Positions 8,647 through 16,349 of a stretch of 64,000 bases of DNA are shown here, in pieces. A model generated the notes under the pieces. The model was given only the letters and a program-made list of their open reading frames with translations, was not told where the DNA came from and did no database searches. Numbering within the stretch: the stretch's first letter is position 1; each line of letters begins with the position of its first letter. Source of the DNA: JAHIVN01 sp018816645 (lineage in GTDB: Bacteria; Patescibacteriota; Dojkabacteria; JAHIVN01); NCBI GenBank assembly GCA_043816305.1, contig JBDRHZ010000001.1, positions 20,265-84,264 of the forward strand. The letters are read 5' to 3'. A program made the translations under genes and the position numbers.

Positions 8647-9870
8647 ATGATTAACCCTTCAATTCAAAATGATTTTCCCATCTTTTCTACGAAAATAAAC
8701 GGCAAACCACTTATCTATTTTGATAATTCTGCAACAAGCCAAAGACCTCAGGTAATGATAGACAAGCTTGTCGAATATTACGAGAAGTTTAATGCCAGTA
8801 TCCACAGAGGAATTCATTCATTGAGCGAGAAGGCAACAGAAGAATATGAGCACTCGAGGACAAAGGTTGCCCGATTCATAAACGCCAATGAGGACAAAGA
8901 GATAATCTACACTAGAAATGCCACAGAATCGATAAATCTCGTCGCGTATTCCTGGGGTATGAATTACCTCAAAAAGGGAGATGTGGTTCTGATATCCGAC
9001 CTTGAGCATCACAGCAATATTGTCCCTTGGCAGATACTGGAGAAAAAAATAGGCGTAAAAATAGAATGCATTCCCCTAGACAAAGATTTCGGGCTTGATC
9101 TTGAGGAATATAAAAGACTGCTTCAGCTCAAGCCAAAACTTGTTGCTGTAATACATGCATCGAATGTAACAGGAACAGTGAATCCTATAAAGGAGATTAC
9201 TAGTCTGGCACATGCGGCTGGTGCCCGGGTCCTGGTCGACGCTGCTCAAAGCACACCACATATGAAAATAGATATTCAAGACTATGACTGCGATTTCCTT
9301 GGTTTCTCTGCTCATAAGATGTGCGGACCGACAGGAATGGGTGTTCTATATGGAAAAAAGAAACTTCTGGAAGAGATGCCTCCATTTCTAACCGGCGGCG
9401 GAATGATAAAATCAGTCTCTTGCGAAAAAACGACTTGGAATAACTTACCTGATAAATTTGAAGCCGGAACACCAAATATTGCTGGTGCGATAGCTTTTGG
9501 AGCAACAATCGATTATCTAGAGGATATTGGTATGGACAACATCGAAAAACACGAAAGAGACCTTGTATCTTATGCTCTGAACAAACTTTCTCACATAAAG
9601 GGATTAGAAGTTTTTGGCCAGGACAACTCTCACGAAACCCGTGGAGGAATGATCTCATTCACAATGGGCTATGCCCATCCACATGACATTTCTCAAATTC
9701 TGAACGAAGAGGGAATCGCTGTCAGGTCCGGACATCACTGTGCACAACCATTGCATACTAAATTTGGGAAGGCTTCAACAACCCGCGCAAGTTTTTATTT
9801 TTACAATAAAAAGGAAGAGGTAGATGTGATGATTGAAGCACTCGAAAAAGTCAGGAAGATTTTTTCTTAA
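8647..9870 (+). CDS. sufS: Cysteine desulfurase SufS
   Basis: A 407-aa PLP-dependent group II cysteine desulfurase that moves sulfur from L-cysteine to its own active-site Cys and then to SufU. Landmarks are IYFDNSATSQRP at the N-terminus, LEHHSNIVPWQ, DAAQSTPHM, the PLP lysine in GFSAHKMCGPTG, and the catalytic Cys in VRSGHHCAQPLHTKFG, a short-loop arrangement typical of SufS. Length is normal. sufU follows 44 nt downstream. A TATACT box at 8610-8615 may be the -10 element. Confidence 0.95.
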   Translation: MINPSIQNDFPIFSTKINGKPLIYFDNSATSQRPQVMIDKLVEYYEKFNASIHRGIHSLSEKATEEYEHSRTKVARFINANEDKEIIYTRNATESINLVAYSWGMNYLKKGDVVLISDLEHHSNIVPWQILEKKIGVKIECIPLDKDFGLDLEEYKRLLQLKPKLVAVIHASNVTGTVNPIKEITSLAHAAGARVLVDAAQSTPHMKIDIQDYDCDFLGFSAHKMCGPTGMGVLYGKKKLLEEMPPFLTGGGMIKSVSCEKTTWNNLPDKFEAGTPNIAGAIAFGATIDYLEDIGMDNIEKHERDLVSYALNKLSHIKGLEVFGQDNSHETRGGMISFTMGYAHPHDISQILNEEGIAVRSGHHCAQPLHTKFGKASTTRASFYFYNKKEEVDVMIEALEKVRKIFS

Positions 9871-9914
9871 GTTACTAAAGTCAGATTTTATAAAAATCTA
9901 AACTAGATCTAAAT

Positions 9915-10289
9915 ATGGATCTTTACCGTCAACACATTCTTGAACATTATAAGAGTCCAAAGAATTTTGGATCTATAAAGTCAAGTTCAAAGTCGTCACA
10001 TGGAGAAAACCCTTCCTGCGGAGATAGTATCACTATGGATGTCACTTTTAAAAACGGAACTATCGATGACATAAAGTTCAGGGGGGAGGGATGTGCCGTA
10101 TCCATTGCTTCGGCGTCAATGCTTACCGAGAAAGTAAAGGGGATGGAAATGACACAAATTGCTAACTTAGGACTTTCTGATTTACAGGAGATTTTGGGAA
10201 TTGAGATCACTCCAGCAAGACAAAAATGTGCACTTCTACCGCTTACAGTATTAAAAAAAATAATACTTACAGAACTCAGTTCTAAATAG
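9915..10289 (+). CDS. sufU: SufU-type sulfur acceptor/scaffold
   Basis: A 124-aa SufU-like protein. Its Cys ligands are in NPSCGDSITMDV, FRGEGCAVSIASASM and ARQKCALLPLTVL, with the Asp of the CGD motif present. In SufS-SufU systems this Zn-bound protein accepts sulfur from SufS. It is directly downstream of sufS. SufB, SufC and SufD are not in the window. Confidence 0.92.
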   Translation: MDLYRQHILEHYKSPKNFGSIKSSSKSSHGENPSCGDSITMDVTFKNGTIDDIKFRGEGCAVSIASASMLTEKVKGMEMTQIANLGLSDLQEILGIEITPARQKCALLPLTVLKKIILTELSSK

Positions 10290-10322
10290 TGAGTATATAG
10301 TTTATTTTACCGATATTTCAGT

Positions 10323-10352
10323 TTGATTGTATCTTGACATACATGATAAAAT
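10323..10352 (+). promoter_or_regulatory. Promoter of small zinc protein, leaderless spacing
   Basis: TTGATT (10323-10328), an 18-nt spacer and TAAAAT (10347-10352) end 6 nt before the ATG at 10359. This predicts a leaderless transcript, separate from the sufSU unit. Confidence 0.5.
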
Positions 10353-10358
10353 TGATTT

Positions 10359-10733
10359 ATGAAATCAAAAGCAATAAAGTACAAAAGCAAAGAATTCATC
10401 AACTCAATAAAGAATGCTATACCCCGGCACTGCAGTAACTGTGGTACTCAATACGCAGACAATGATCTTTCATTGATTCAGCGTGATGATTATGCAGCAA
10501 TGCTGCACTTGACTTGTCAGAGTTGCAAAGAATCATATCTAATAAATGTTGTCAGCCCGCTCGGTTCATTGCAGGGCTCAAGCAGAGTCCCACTCAAGAT
10601 AGATATTCTGTCACCTGAAGAAGCCAAGAAGTTTATCGGAAAGTCTGCTATAAAATCGGACGATATTCTTGACTTGCATGAAATTCTTTCAAAAATTGAA
10701 ACGGGCGAAGACCTCAAGAAGGTACTAAAATAA
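10359..10733 (+). CDS. Small zinc-binding protein of unknown function
   Basis: A 124-aa protein with a treble-clef or ribbon-like Cys4 site: HCSNCGTQYAD near residue 24 and LTCQSCKESYL near residue 52. The C-terminal half (PLKIDILSPEEAKKFIGK and on) is a short acidic helix-rich tail. I do not recognise a named family. It has its own promoter and ends 5 nt before the end of the convergent recF gene, so both stops are almost back to back. Confidence 0.6.
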   Translation: MKSKAIKYKSKEFINSIKNAIPRHCSNCGTQYADNDLSLIQRDDYAAMLHLTCQSCKESYLINVVSPLGSLQGSSRVPLKIDILSPEEAKKFIGKSAIKSDDILDLHEILSKIETGEDLKKVLK

Positions 10734-10738
10734 CTCTA

Positions 10739-11857
10739 TTATAGCTTTATAAATTTACATTCCTTCAGAAAATTTCCATTTACTTCATCTTCCGACAAAG
10801 CTGTAAGTATTATCTGATTTGTACTCCCAAGTATGAAGTCTATGATCTTCCCGCGAACAGGAGAGTCCAGCTCACTGAACAAATCATCTAGAAGGAAGAT
10901 AGGTTCAACTCCATTTTTGTTCTTCAACTGTAGTTTTTGGGCCACTTTATATATAAATGCACATAAACGCTGCTGTCCTCTAGATCCCATCTCTTTCAAA
11001 TCTACATTATTTAGTAAGAAGGAGAAATCCTCTCTCTGCGGACCGTACAGTGATTTGCCTGCCCAGATTTCCTTCTGCTCATTTTCCTTAATTTTTTTCT
11101 GAAATGCTGACATGATAACCTTTTCATCAATTTCGGTGAGAAATTTACTCTCATAAATTATCGACATCTCTGCTCCGTGCAAGTTAAAGAGCTTTGCAGA
11201 TAATGATAAAATTTCTGAGGCAATAGACCGGAAAAAAATCGCCCGTTTAAAGATGATCGCAGATCCTAGATCAACCATTTTCTGATTCCAGAACCCTAAT
11301 TCTCGAGTATTTCCCCTATTCTGCAGTAGTTTCTCAAGAACCTTATTTCTCTGTCGTATGACCTTTCTATATTCAGATATTGCAAAGTAATATTCTTCAT
11401 CGACAACGCTCAAGAAATCGTCCAGATCTTTTCTCCTGATCGAAGGAGAACCAATGACAAGATCCACCGTGTTCGGAGAAAAAATAACAGAATGAAAGGT
11501 ATCATCAAATTTGTTGATAGTTGTTTTGAGTGAATCTACTAATAACGTTTTTCTCAGTGACCCTTCTGTAGTGGATTCAAGCACCAGCTCTTTCTTTTGT
11601 ATATTTCCAAGGGCGTCATCTATCTCTGCTTCGATTCTCGCGAACATAAGGGGAGATTTTCGGTCGATATCTTTTCTAACAGTCAATATCTCATTATTTG
11701 TCTTGAAAGATCTTCCGCGTGATACAAAGCCAACCGCTTCCAAAAAGTTAGTCTTCCCAGCACCGTTTAGAGCAACTATGACATTTATCCTGCTCGAAAG
11801 AGGGTACGAGCCGTTTATATTTCTGAAATTTTGAATATTGATAGTACGAAGGGTCAT
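10739..11857 (-). CDS. recF: DNA replication/repair protein RecF
   Basis: About 372 aa from the preferred start MTLRTINIQNFRN; an upstream ATG would add six residues (MIIARQ) not usual in RecF. It is an SMC-like ATPase that loads RecA at gaps together with RecO and RecR. Walker A is ALNGAGKTNFLEAV, the ABC signature is MGSRGQQRLCAF, and Walker B is PIFLLDDLFSELD. The conserved RGRSFKT segment follows Walker A. Length matches the family. The neighbouring trigger factor gene reads in the same direction with a 130-nt gap. Confidence 0.92.
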   Translation of the reverse strand: MTLRTINIQNFRNINGSYPLSSRINVIVALNGAGKTNFLEAVGFVSRGRSFKTNNEILTVRKDIDRKSPLMFARIEAEIDDALGNIQKKELVLESTTEGSLRKTLLVDSLKTTINKFDDTFHSVIFSPNTVDLVIGSPSIRRKDLDDFLSVVDEEYYFAISEYRKVIRQRNKVLEKLLQNRGNTRELGFWNQKMVDLGSAIIFKRAIFFRSIASEILSLSAKLFNLHGAEMSIIYESKFLTEIDEKVIMSAFQKKIKENEQKEIWAGKSLYGPQREDFSFLLNNVDLKEMGSRGQQRLCAFIYKVAQKLQLKNKNGVEPIFLLDDLFSELDSPVRGKIIDFILGSTNQIILTALSEDEVNGNFLKECKFIKL

Positions 11858-11987
11858 CTGCCGAGCAATAATCAATTCTAAAACTATATTAAATTAGTAG
11901 AGCATCACAGGTAAAAGCCCGTAAATCACACATTGCTTCATCCCGCTAAACTGGACTTCGTTGGGTCAAGTCTTCTAAAGCAATACC

Positions 11988-13016
11988 CTACTTGCCTTCA
12001 ACTAAATCTGTAATCTTTTTCACAACTCGCTGTCTGACCAATATGCTCTTCAAATAGTTCTTTGCTTCATTTGTTTCATATTGAGCTTTGACCTTCTCAT
12101 CTTTGATAGCTGCAATCTGTTCATCAACATCCTCATTTGTGAGCACTATTTTATGCTCATTGGATACCTTTATGAGAATAACCTCTGTCTTCAGCTGCTT
12201 TTCCGCTTCCTTCCTCCAACCTTCTTTTATCTTATCCATCGTAGTCTTCTGGTTTCTCAAGAAATCCTCTACTTTCATTCCAAGCTGTTCAATCCTTGTT
12301 TTGTACTGACCTTCCCTTCTTTCCAACTCCTGATCAATCATGATAGTCGGGACTTCAAATTTACTTTTCTCAATAATTTCAGTAAGAATGGCATCTATGT
12401 AATTATTTTCCTCCATCGTAGCTTTCTGCCTCTTTAGCTCTTTCTCTACATTCTTCTTCAGCTCGTCTAATGTCTTGGCCTCCATATTCATAGACTTTGC
12501 CCAAGAATCATCCATTTTTATCTTCTTTTTCTCCCGTTTTTCCGCTTCATCATGCATCTTTTCCAAGACGCTTTTCACCTCCTCTTCCGTTACTTCAGCC
12601 GTTTCCTTTTGGACCTTTATCTTTGAAAGATCTGGAAGCTTGAACTCTGGAAAGACTGTAAATGTGGCAGAATACTTCACTCCGCTGCCTTCTCCGACCT
12701 TTTCGACACTATAGGCAATTTTATCTAGCGGGATTATTTCTTCCCGCTTTATAACCTCTAGAGTTGCAACAGGCAAGAGCTCCTGCAGAGTCTCTTCATA
12801 TAACTTTGGTCCTAGCTGGGCCATAATCATATTTTCAGGTGCTTTTCCGGGCCGAAATCCTTCAATCGTAACCTCTTTTGCGAGCTTATCATACACCTTC
12901 TGCTTCACGACTTGAAACCTTTCATTCTCTATTTCAATATTTATCTTCAGCCTGCCATCTTCAAGGTTTTCCTTGCTGTAGCTAATGTTATTAAATGTCT
13001 GTAATACACTGCCCAT
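11988..13016 (-). CDS. tig: Trigger factor lacking the PPIase domain
   Basis: A 342-aa ribosome-associated chaperone. The N-terminal ribosome-binding domain has the signature TIEGFRPGKAPENMI (residues about 50-65). After EFKLPDLSKIKVQKE the protein passes directly into the C-terminal helical chaperone arms. The FKBP-like PPIase domain of about 85-90 residues, normally inserted here, is absent, explaining 342 rather than about 430 residues. Such trimmed trigger factors occur in reduced genomes. The ribosome-docking and substrate-cradle parts remain, so holdase activity is expected. Confidence 0.9.
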   Translation of the reverse strand: MGSVLQTFNNISYSKENLEDGRLKINIEIENERFQVVKQKVYDKLAKEVTIEGFRPGKAPENMIMAQLGPKLYEETLQELLPVATLEVIKREEIIPLDKIAYSVEKVGEGSGVKYSATFTVFPEFKLPDLSKIKVQKETAEVTEEEVKSVLEKMHDEAEKREKKKIKMDDSWAKSMNMEAKTLDELKKNVEKELKRQKATMEENNYIDAILTEIIEKSKFEVPTIMIDQELERREGQYKTRIEQLGMKVEDFLRNQKTTMDKIKEGWRKEAEKQLKTEVILIKVSNEHKIVLTNEDVDEQIAAIKDEKVKAQYETNEAKNYLKSILVRQRVVKKITDLVEGK

Positions 13017-13129
13017 AATAAGTTACTTCCAGAAATTAAGTCGAATCTGATTCTAACACGTTTAGCACCAATTAACCAGTATCTTTATCATTGAGATAGA
13101 CACAAATGGGACTTTTAATTCTACGCTTA

Positions 13130-13214
13130 AAGCGAATAGTTCCAGCTTAACGCAAGCGGAATACGTATTAAGAATTAGGCCTACGACTTACGACTACGTT
13201 TTACGGATTACGGA
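13130..13214. repeat. Degenerate word repeat (TTACGACTACG type)
   Basis: The gap between trigger factor and the YibE/F gene holds copies of a TACGGATTA word (CCTACGACTTACGACTACG, TTTTACGGATTACGGATTA) and an imperfect palindrome around CGCTTAAAGCG. There is no coding potential. Confidence 0.5.
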
Positions 13215-14336
13215 TTAACGCCTCTTATTCTTCTCTACAGTTACGTTTAATCTGCGTTGTCCACCTACAACTTTGGATTTATGCTTGATCAAGTCCAGGA
13301 ATGCTGCTGAAGAAAGCACAGTTATTGGAGTAATCAATAGAATCGCAATCCCGCTTGAAATTGTATAAACAACCTGAAGAGCAACCCAGCCATTATCCCA
13401 GAATGCTATCTCTGGATACTGCTCTTTTACTAGAAAAATTCCTGCTAGTGATAGTCCCAAGATGGCTATAATAATGTTGTTTAACTCCCCAGAAGATATC
13501 TTCTGACTGACCTTAAGCCCTTGTTTCAGCATCTCACCAATAGGAGTCCTTGCTTTATCAGAGAATTCCTCCCAGATGTGCTTTGCTACTTGAATGCTTG
13601 CATTTATAACACCTCCTGCAGGTATGAACAGAATACTCAAGATAATCACGATGATAATATCATCGTACAAAGACTCATCAAGTGTAGTTATCGATCCTAT
13701 AAAAGGAACTATATATGATGCCTGAGAAAAGCCCAAAAAAACAAAGAGTCCAACAACCAGACTTAGAATTACCGAAAAAGAAACCGCAAAGACTAATAAT
13801 TTATTCCCCGCTCGTACCCAGGCTGTCACTGAAGATACGGCGGCAATAATGATTAGACAAAGAACCACAGATTGTACAAGGTGGCCGGAAAATGGAATCA
13901 TACCAACTATCAACCCTAATACCAACAGTATCGACGGCAGCAACGTTTTCATCCCCTTTAGACCAAGAAATGCAACTGTAAGAACAAGAAACAAAACAAA
14001 CAACCAGATATAGTTCCGAGTCCTTACAAAATCAAAAAACTGATAATACTCTTCTCCATCAATAGAAGATGCTGTTATCTTCACTTTATCTCCAACCCTC
14101 AGTTGTCGAATAAAGAGTTCATCATAAGGAATAACTAGTTTTGTGGTATTGCCCTTGTTATCTCCCTCCAGTATTTCTACTTGTACTTCTTGGGTTTTGA
14201 GGCCTTCTTGTTCGATAACGTCCTCAACTTTGATAACTCTTGCAGCATAGATATCCCTCTCTACAGCTCTTGCCCTGCTTGCGCCCAATCCCCCGAGAAC
14301 AATCATTACACCAAGCACCAACAAAGTCTTCCTCAT
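13215..14336 (-). CDS. YibE/F family membrane protein
   Basis: A 373-aa integral membrane protein. A cleavable-looking signal (MRKTLLVLGVMIVLGG, then ARA) precedes a small extracytoplasmic domain of about 80 residues (YAARVIKVEDVIEQEG, QVEILEGDNKG). Then come about seven to eight membrane segments beginning YIWLFVLFLVLTVAFLGL. This order, and the conserved FIPAGGVINASIQVAK region, matches YibE/F proteins. The molecular function of the family is not established. It is single in its transcription unit. Confidence 0.85.
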   Translation of the reverse strand: MRKTLLVLGVMIVLGGLGASRARAVERDIYAARVIKVEDVIEQEGLKTQEVQVEILEGDNKGNTTKLVIPYDELFIRQLRVGDKVKITASSIDGEEYYQFFDFVRTRNYIWLFVLFLVLTVAFLGLKGMKTLLPSILLVLGLIVGMIPFSGHLVQSVVLCLIIIAAVSSVTAWVRAGNKLLVFAVSFSVILSLVVGLFVFLGFSQASYIVPFIGSITTLDESLYDDIIIVIILSILFIPAGGVINASIQVAKHIWEEFSDKARTPIGEMLKQGLKVSQKISSGELNNIIIAILGLSLAGIFLVKEQYPEIAFWDNGWVALQVVYTISSGIAILLITPITVLSSAAFLDLIKHKSKVVGGQRRLNVTVEKNKRR

Positions 14337-14428
14337 ACTTCTTCTTTAATATAGTTTATAATACTAATTTCTTGAGCGTAACACAAAATTTCAAAACTTG
14401 TTCAGACAACGGGAAAAAGTAAGAACTG

Positions 14429-14587
14429 TTACTCCTGCTCTTCATCATCATCATCGTCTTTCAAATCTCTATCTAGGTCTTGAAAATCATCTAGACCGTC
14501 ATAGTTGTCTCCCCCGAAATTTGAGTCGGAGAAGTCATCGCTATCACTATCATCGATCACATTATTTAGATCATCGTTATATGCCAT
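14429..14587 (-). CDS. Small highly acidic protein
   Basis: A 52-aa peptide from MAYNDDLNNVIDDSD, ending KDDDDDEEQE. The ATG at 14587 is preferred over one at 14638 because the extra N-terminal residues are basic and hydrophobic and unlike the rest. About 40 percent of residues are Asp or Glu, with Asn, Ser and Gly making it probably disordered. No family is recognised. It could be a nucleic-acid mimic or cation-binding tail protein, but that is speculation. The coding assignment rests on composition and an intact frame. Confidence 0.4.
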   Translation of the reverse strand: MAYNDDLNNVIDDSDSDDFSDSNFGGDNYDGLDDFQDLDRDLKDDDDDEEQE

Positions 14588-14639
14588 TTCAGTATGTATA
14601 AAAAGCCTTATGAATATAGAATTAAAGCAAATTTTCACA

Positions 14640-14976
14640 TTTTGTCAAGAGGGATAAAATGATTAATATGTTTGACATGATTGAGGTAATTGTATATGTT
14701 GGATCGACATTAAGCCGAATGTCAACTCAAAAGCTAGTTCCATAATCCACCATGCTATCTCAATTTAGTCTCTATAACCTCTTGGCCCAATAACTGGTCC
14801 TAACAAGAACCAGCGTCGCATAGGAACCATCGCTGGTTCAACAATTCTTCCGCATCGTTTCCAAAACTTAATCCCAACTTTGCATCATGCTAGCCGGCTC
14901 TGTCCTTAAACCACATCTCAATTCGCTAAACGAAAGAGTAGCACTCAGAACACTTTAACTAATATTCGTTTCTCAC
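14640..14976. other. 337-nt gap with a strong hairpin and a possible tiny ORF
   Basis: This gap holds an exact 8-bp inverted repeat, AACCAGCG (14809-14816) and CGCTGGTT (14831-14838), that could form a stem. On the minus strand a short open frame (14765-14830) would encode MVPMRRWFLLGPVIGPRGYR plus Asp; its open frame extends about 16 codons further upstream without an ATG. I cannot tell whether this is a structured RNA, a tiny gene with a non-standard start, or debris. No tRNA, SRP RNA or tmRNA signature was seen. Confidence 0.3.
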
Positions 14977-16158
14977 CTATTTCTTTCTAAGTAACTTCTC
15001 ATAAACATTCTCTACATCTTTATCGCCTCGTCCCGAAAGATTGATCACAACCACATCGCTCTTCTTGTACTTGCTTCTATTCTTCAATAAATATGCTACC
15101 GCATGAGCCGATTCGAGAGCAGGTATGATCCCTTCCAATTGGGAGAGTTTCACAAAAGCATTGACTGCTTCCTTATCTGTTGCCTCACCCAGCGTTAATC
15201 TCCCATTCCCCTTCAGCATACTTAATTCTGGACTGACTCCAGGATAATCAAGACCGGAAGCAGCACTATACGATCCCTTTATCATGCCATCTTTGTTTTT
15301 CATAACTAGGGTTCTAGATCCATGAATCTCACCGGTCTTTCCTGTACCTAGTACTAAACCATGTCTTCCTGATAAACGTCCTTTTCCTGCTGGTTCAACA
15401 GCCACTAATTCTACACTCTCTTTGCTAATGAACTTGTAGAATGCTCCTGTAGCGTTGCTTCCTCCACCTACACAGGCAATGATAGCTGTAGGCAATCTTC
15501 CCTCCGCTTTCATAAGGTGAGCATATATCTCCTCACCTATGACTTTTTGAAAGTCACGAACCATAGTAGGATAGGGGTGAGGACCCACAGTAGAGCCTAG
15601 TAAATAGTATGCAATTTCCACCTCCTTTATGTACCCTTGTATTGCAACATCAATCGTATCCTTAAGAGTTCCCTGCCCTTGTGACACAGGAACAACTTTT
15701 GCACCAAGCACTTTCATCCTGTACACATTCGGTTTCTGAGCCTCAATATCTCTTGCACCCATGTAAACATCACAGTTCATCCCGAAATAAGCAGCAATTG
15801 TAGCTGTAGCAACGCCATGCTGACCTGCACCGGTTTCAGCTATTACTTTCTTTTTGCCTAAATGTTTTGCCAATAGTCCTTGTCCTACAACATTGTTAAT
15901 CTTATGTGCACCGGTATGATTTAAATCCTCACGCTTCAAATAGACCTTACATCCGACCTCTTTTGACAAACGTTCAGCCAAATAAAGCAGGCTAGGCCTG
16001 TTTGCGTAGTTTTTATACAATTCTTTCAATTCGTGCTGAAACTTCCTTTGTTTCTTCAACTTCTCATATTCCTTTGCAAGATCAAGTAAAACATTCTTGA
16101 GTTCAGGAGGTAAATAGATACCGCCAAATTCACCAAAGTAACCGTTATTAGTTTTCAT
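14977..16158 (-). CDS. trpB: Tryptophan synthase beta chain
   Basis: A 393-aa TrpB that makes L-tryptophan from indole and serine. The N-terminus GYFGEFGGIYLPPEL, the PLP lysine in LNHTGAHKINN, the catalytic Glu region AETGAGQHGVATAT, the phosphate loop CVGGGSNATGAFY and YSAASGLDYPGVSPE are all standard for TrpB type 1. Length is full. No trpA or other trp biosynthetic gene is in the window; TrpB alone could still use free indole. It lies downstream of the TrpRS gene, separated by a terminator-like hairpin, with its own TATAAT box 6 nt before the ATG. Confidence 0.96.
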   Translation of the reverse strand: MKTNNGYFGEFGGIYLPPELKNVLLDLAKEYEKLKKQRKFQHELKELYKNYANRPSLLYLAERLSKEVGCKVYLKREDLNHTGAHKINNVVGQGLLAKHLGKKKVIAETGAGQHGVATATIAAYFGMNCDVYMGARDIEAQKPNVYRMKVLGAKVVPVSQGQGTLKDTIDVAIQGYIKEVEIAYYLLGSTVGPHPYPTMVRDFQKVIGEEIYAHLMKAEGRLPTAIIACVGGGSNATGAFYKFISKESVELVAVEPAGKGRLSGRHGLVLGTGKTGEIHGSRTLVMKNKDGMIKGSYSAASGLDYPGVSPELSMLKGNGRLTLGEATDKEAVNAFVKLSQLEGIIPALESAHAVAYLLKNRSKYKKSDVVVINLSGRGDKDVENVYEKLLRKK

Positions 16159-16164
16159 GTAAAG

Positions 16165-16170
16165 ATTATA
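16165..16170 (-). promoter_or_regulatory. -10 box of trpB, leaderless arrangement
   Basis: On the minus strand TATAAT is followed by CTTTAC and then the trpB ATG, so transcription should begin at or near the start codon. It lies just after the hairpin at 16177-16219. trpB can therefore be expressed independently of the T-box-controlled unit. Confidence 0.55.
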
Positions 16171-16176
16171 ATAAGT

Positions 16177-16219
16177 AAAAAATCCCGCTTTTTATGAGCC
16201 TCTGGCTCTAAGCGGGATT
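16177..16219 (-). terminator. Intrinsic terminator between trpS fusion and trpB
   Basis: On the minus strand AATCCCGCT pairs with AGCGGGATT around a nested inner stem GAGCC-AGA-GGCTC, followed by TTTTTT. This is a good Rho-independent terminator for the TrpRS transcript. The inner stem contains the GCCTCTGGC palindrome core found at other loci, so the terminator may have been built from a dispersed palindromic repeat. Confidence 0.65.
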
Positions 16220-16349
16220 ATGTTTGATAATTAAGCGTTCTAATCTAACCCCGCCAACGAGATCTTGTCCACCAGACTATTTTTTGAATGTAAGAATTGT
16301 CGTTCATAATAAAATTCCTAACTTAATGCTATATGCTGTTAGCTGTTTT

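Noticed and set aside
10739..11875. RecF start at 11875
   Set aside because: The extra residues MIIARQ precede the conserved MTLRTINIQNFRN start and are not typical of RecF.
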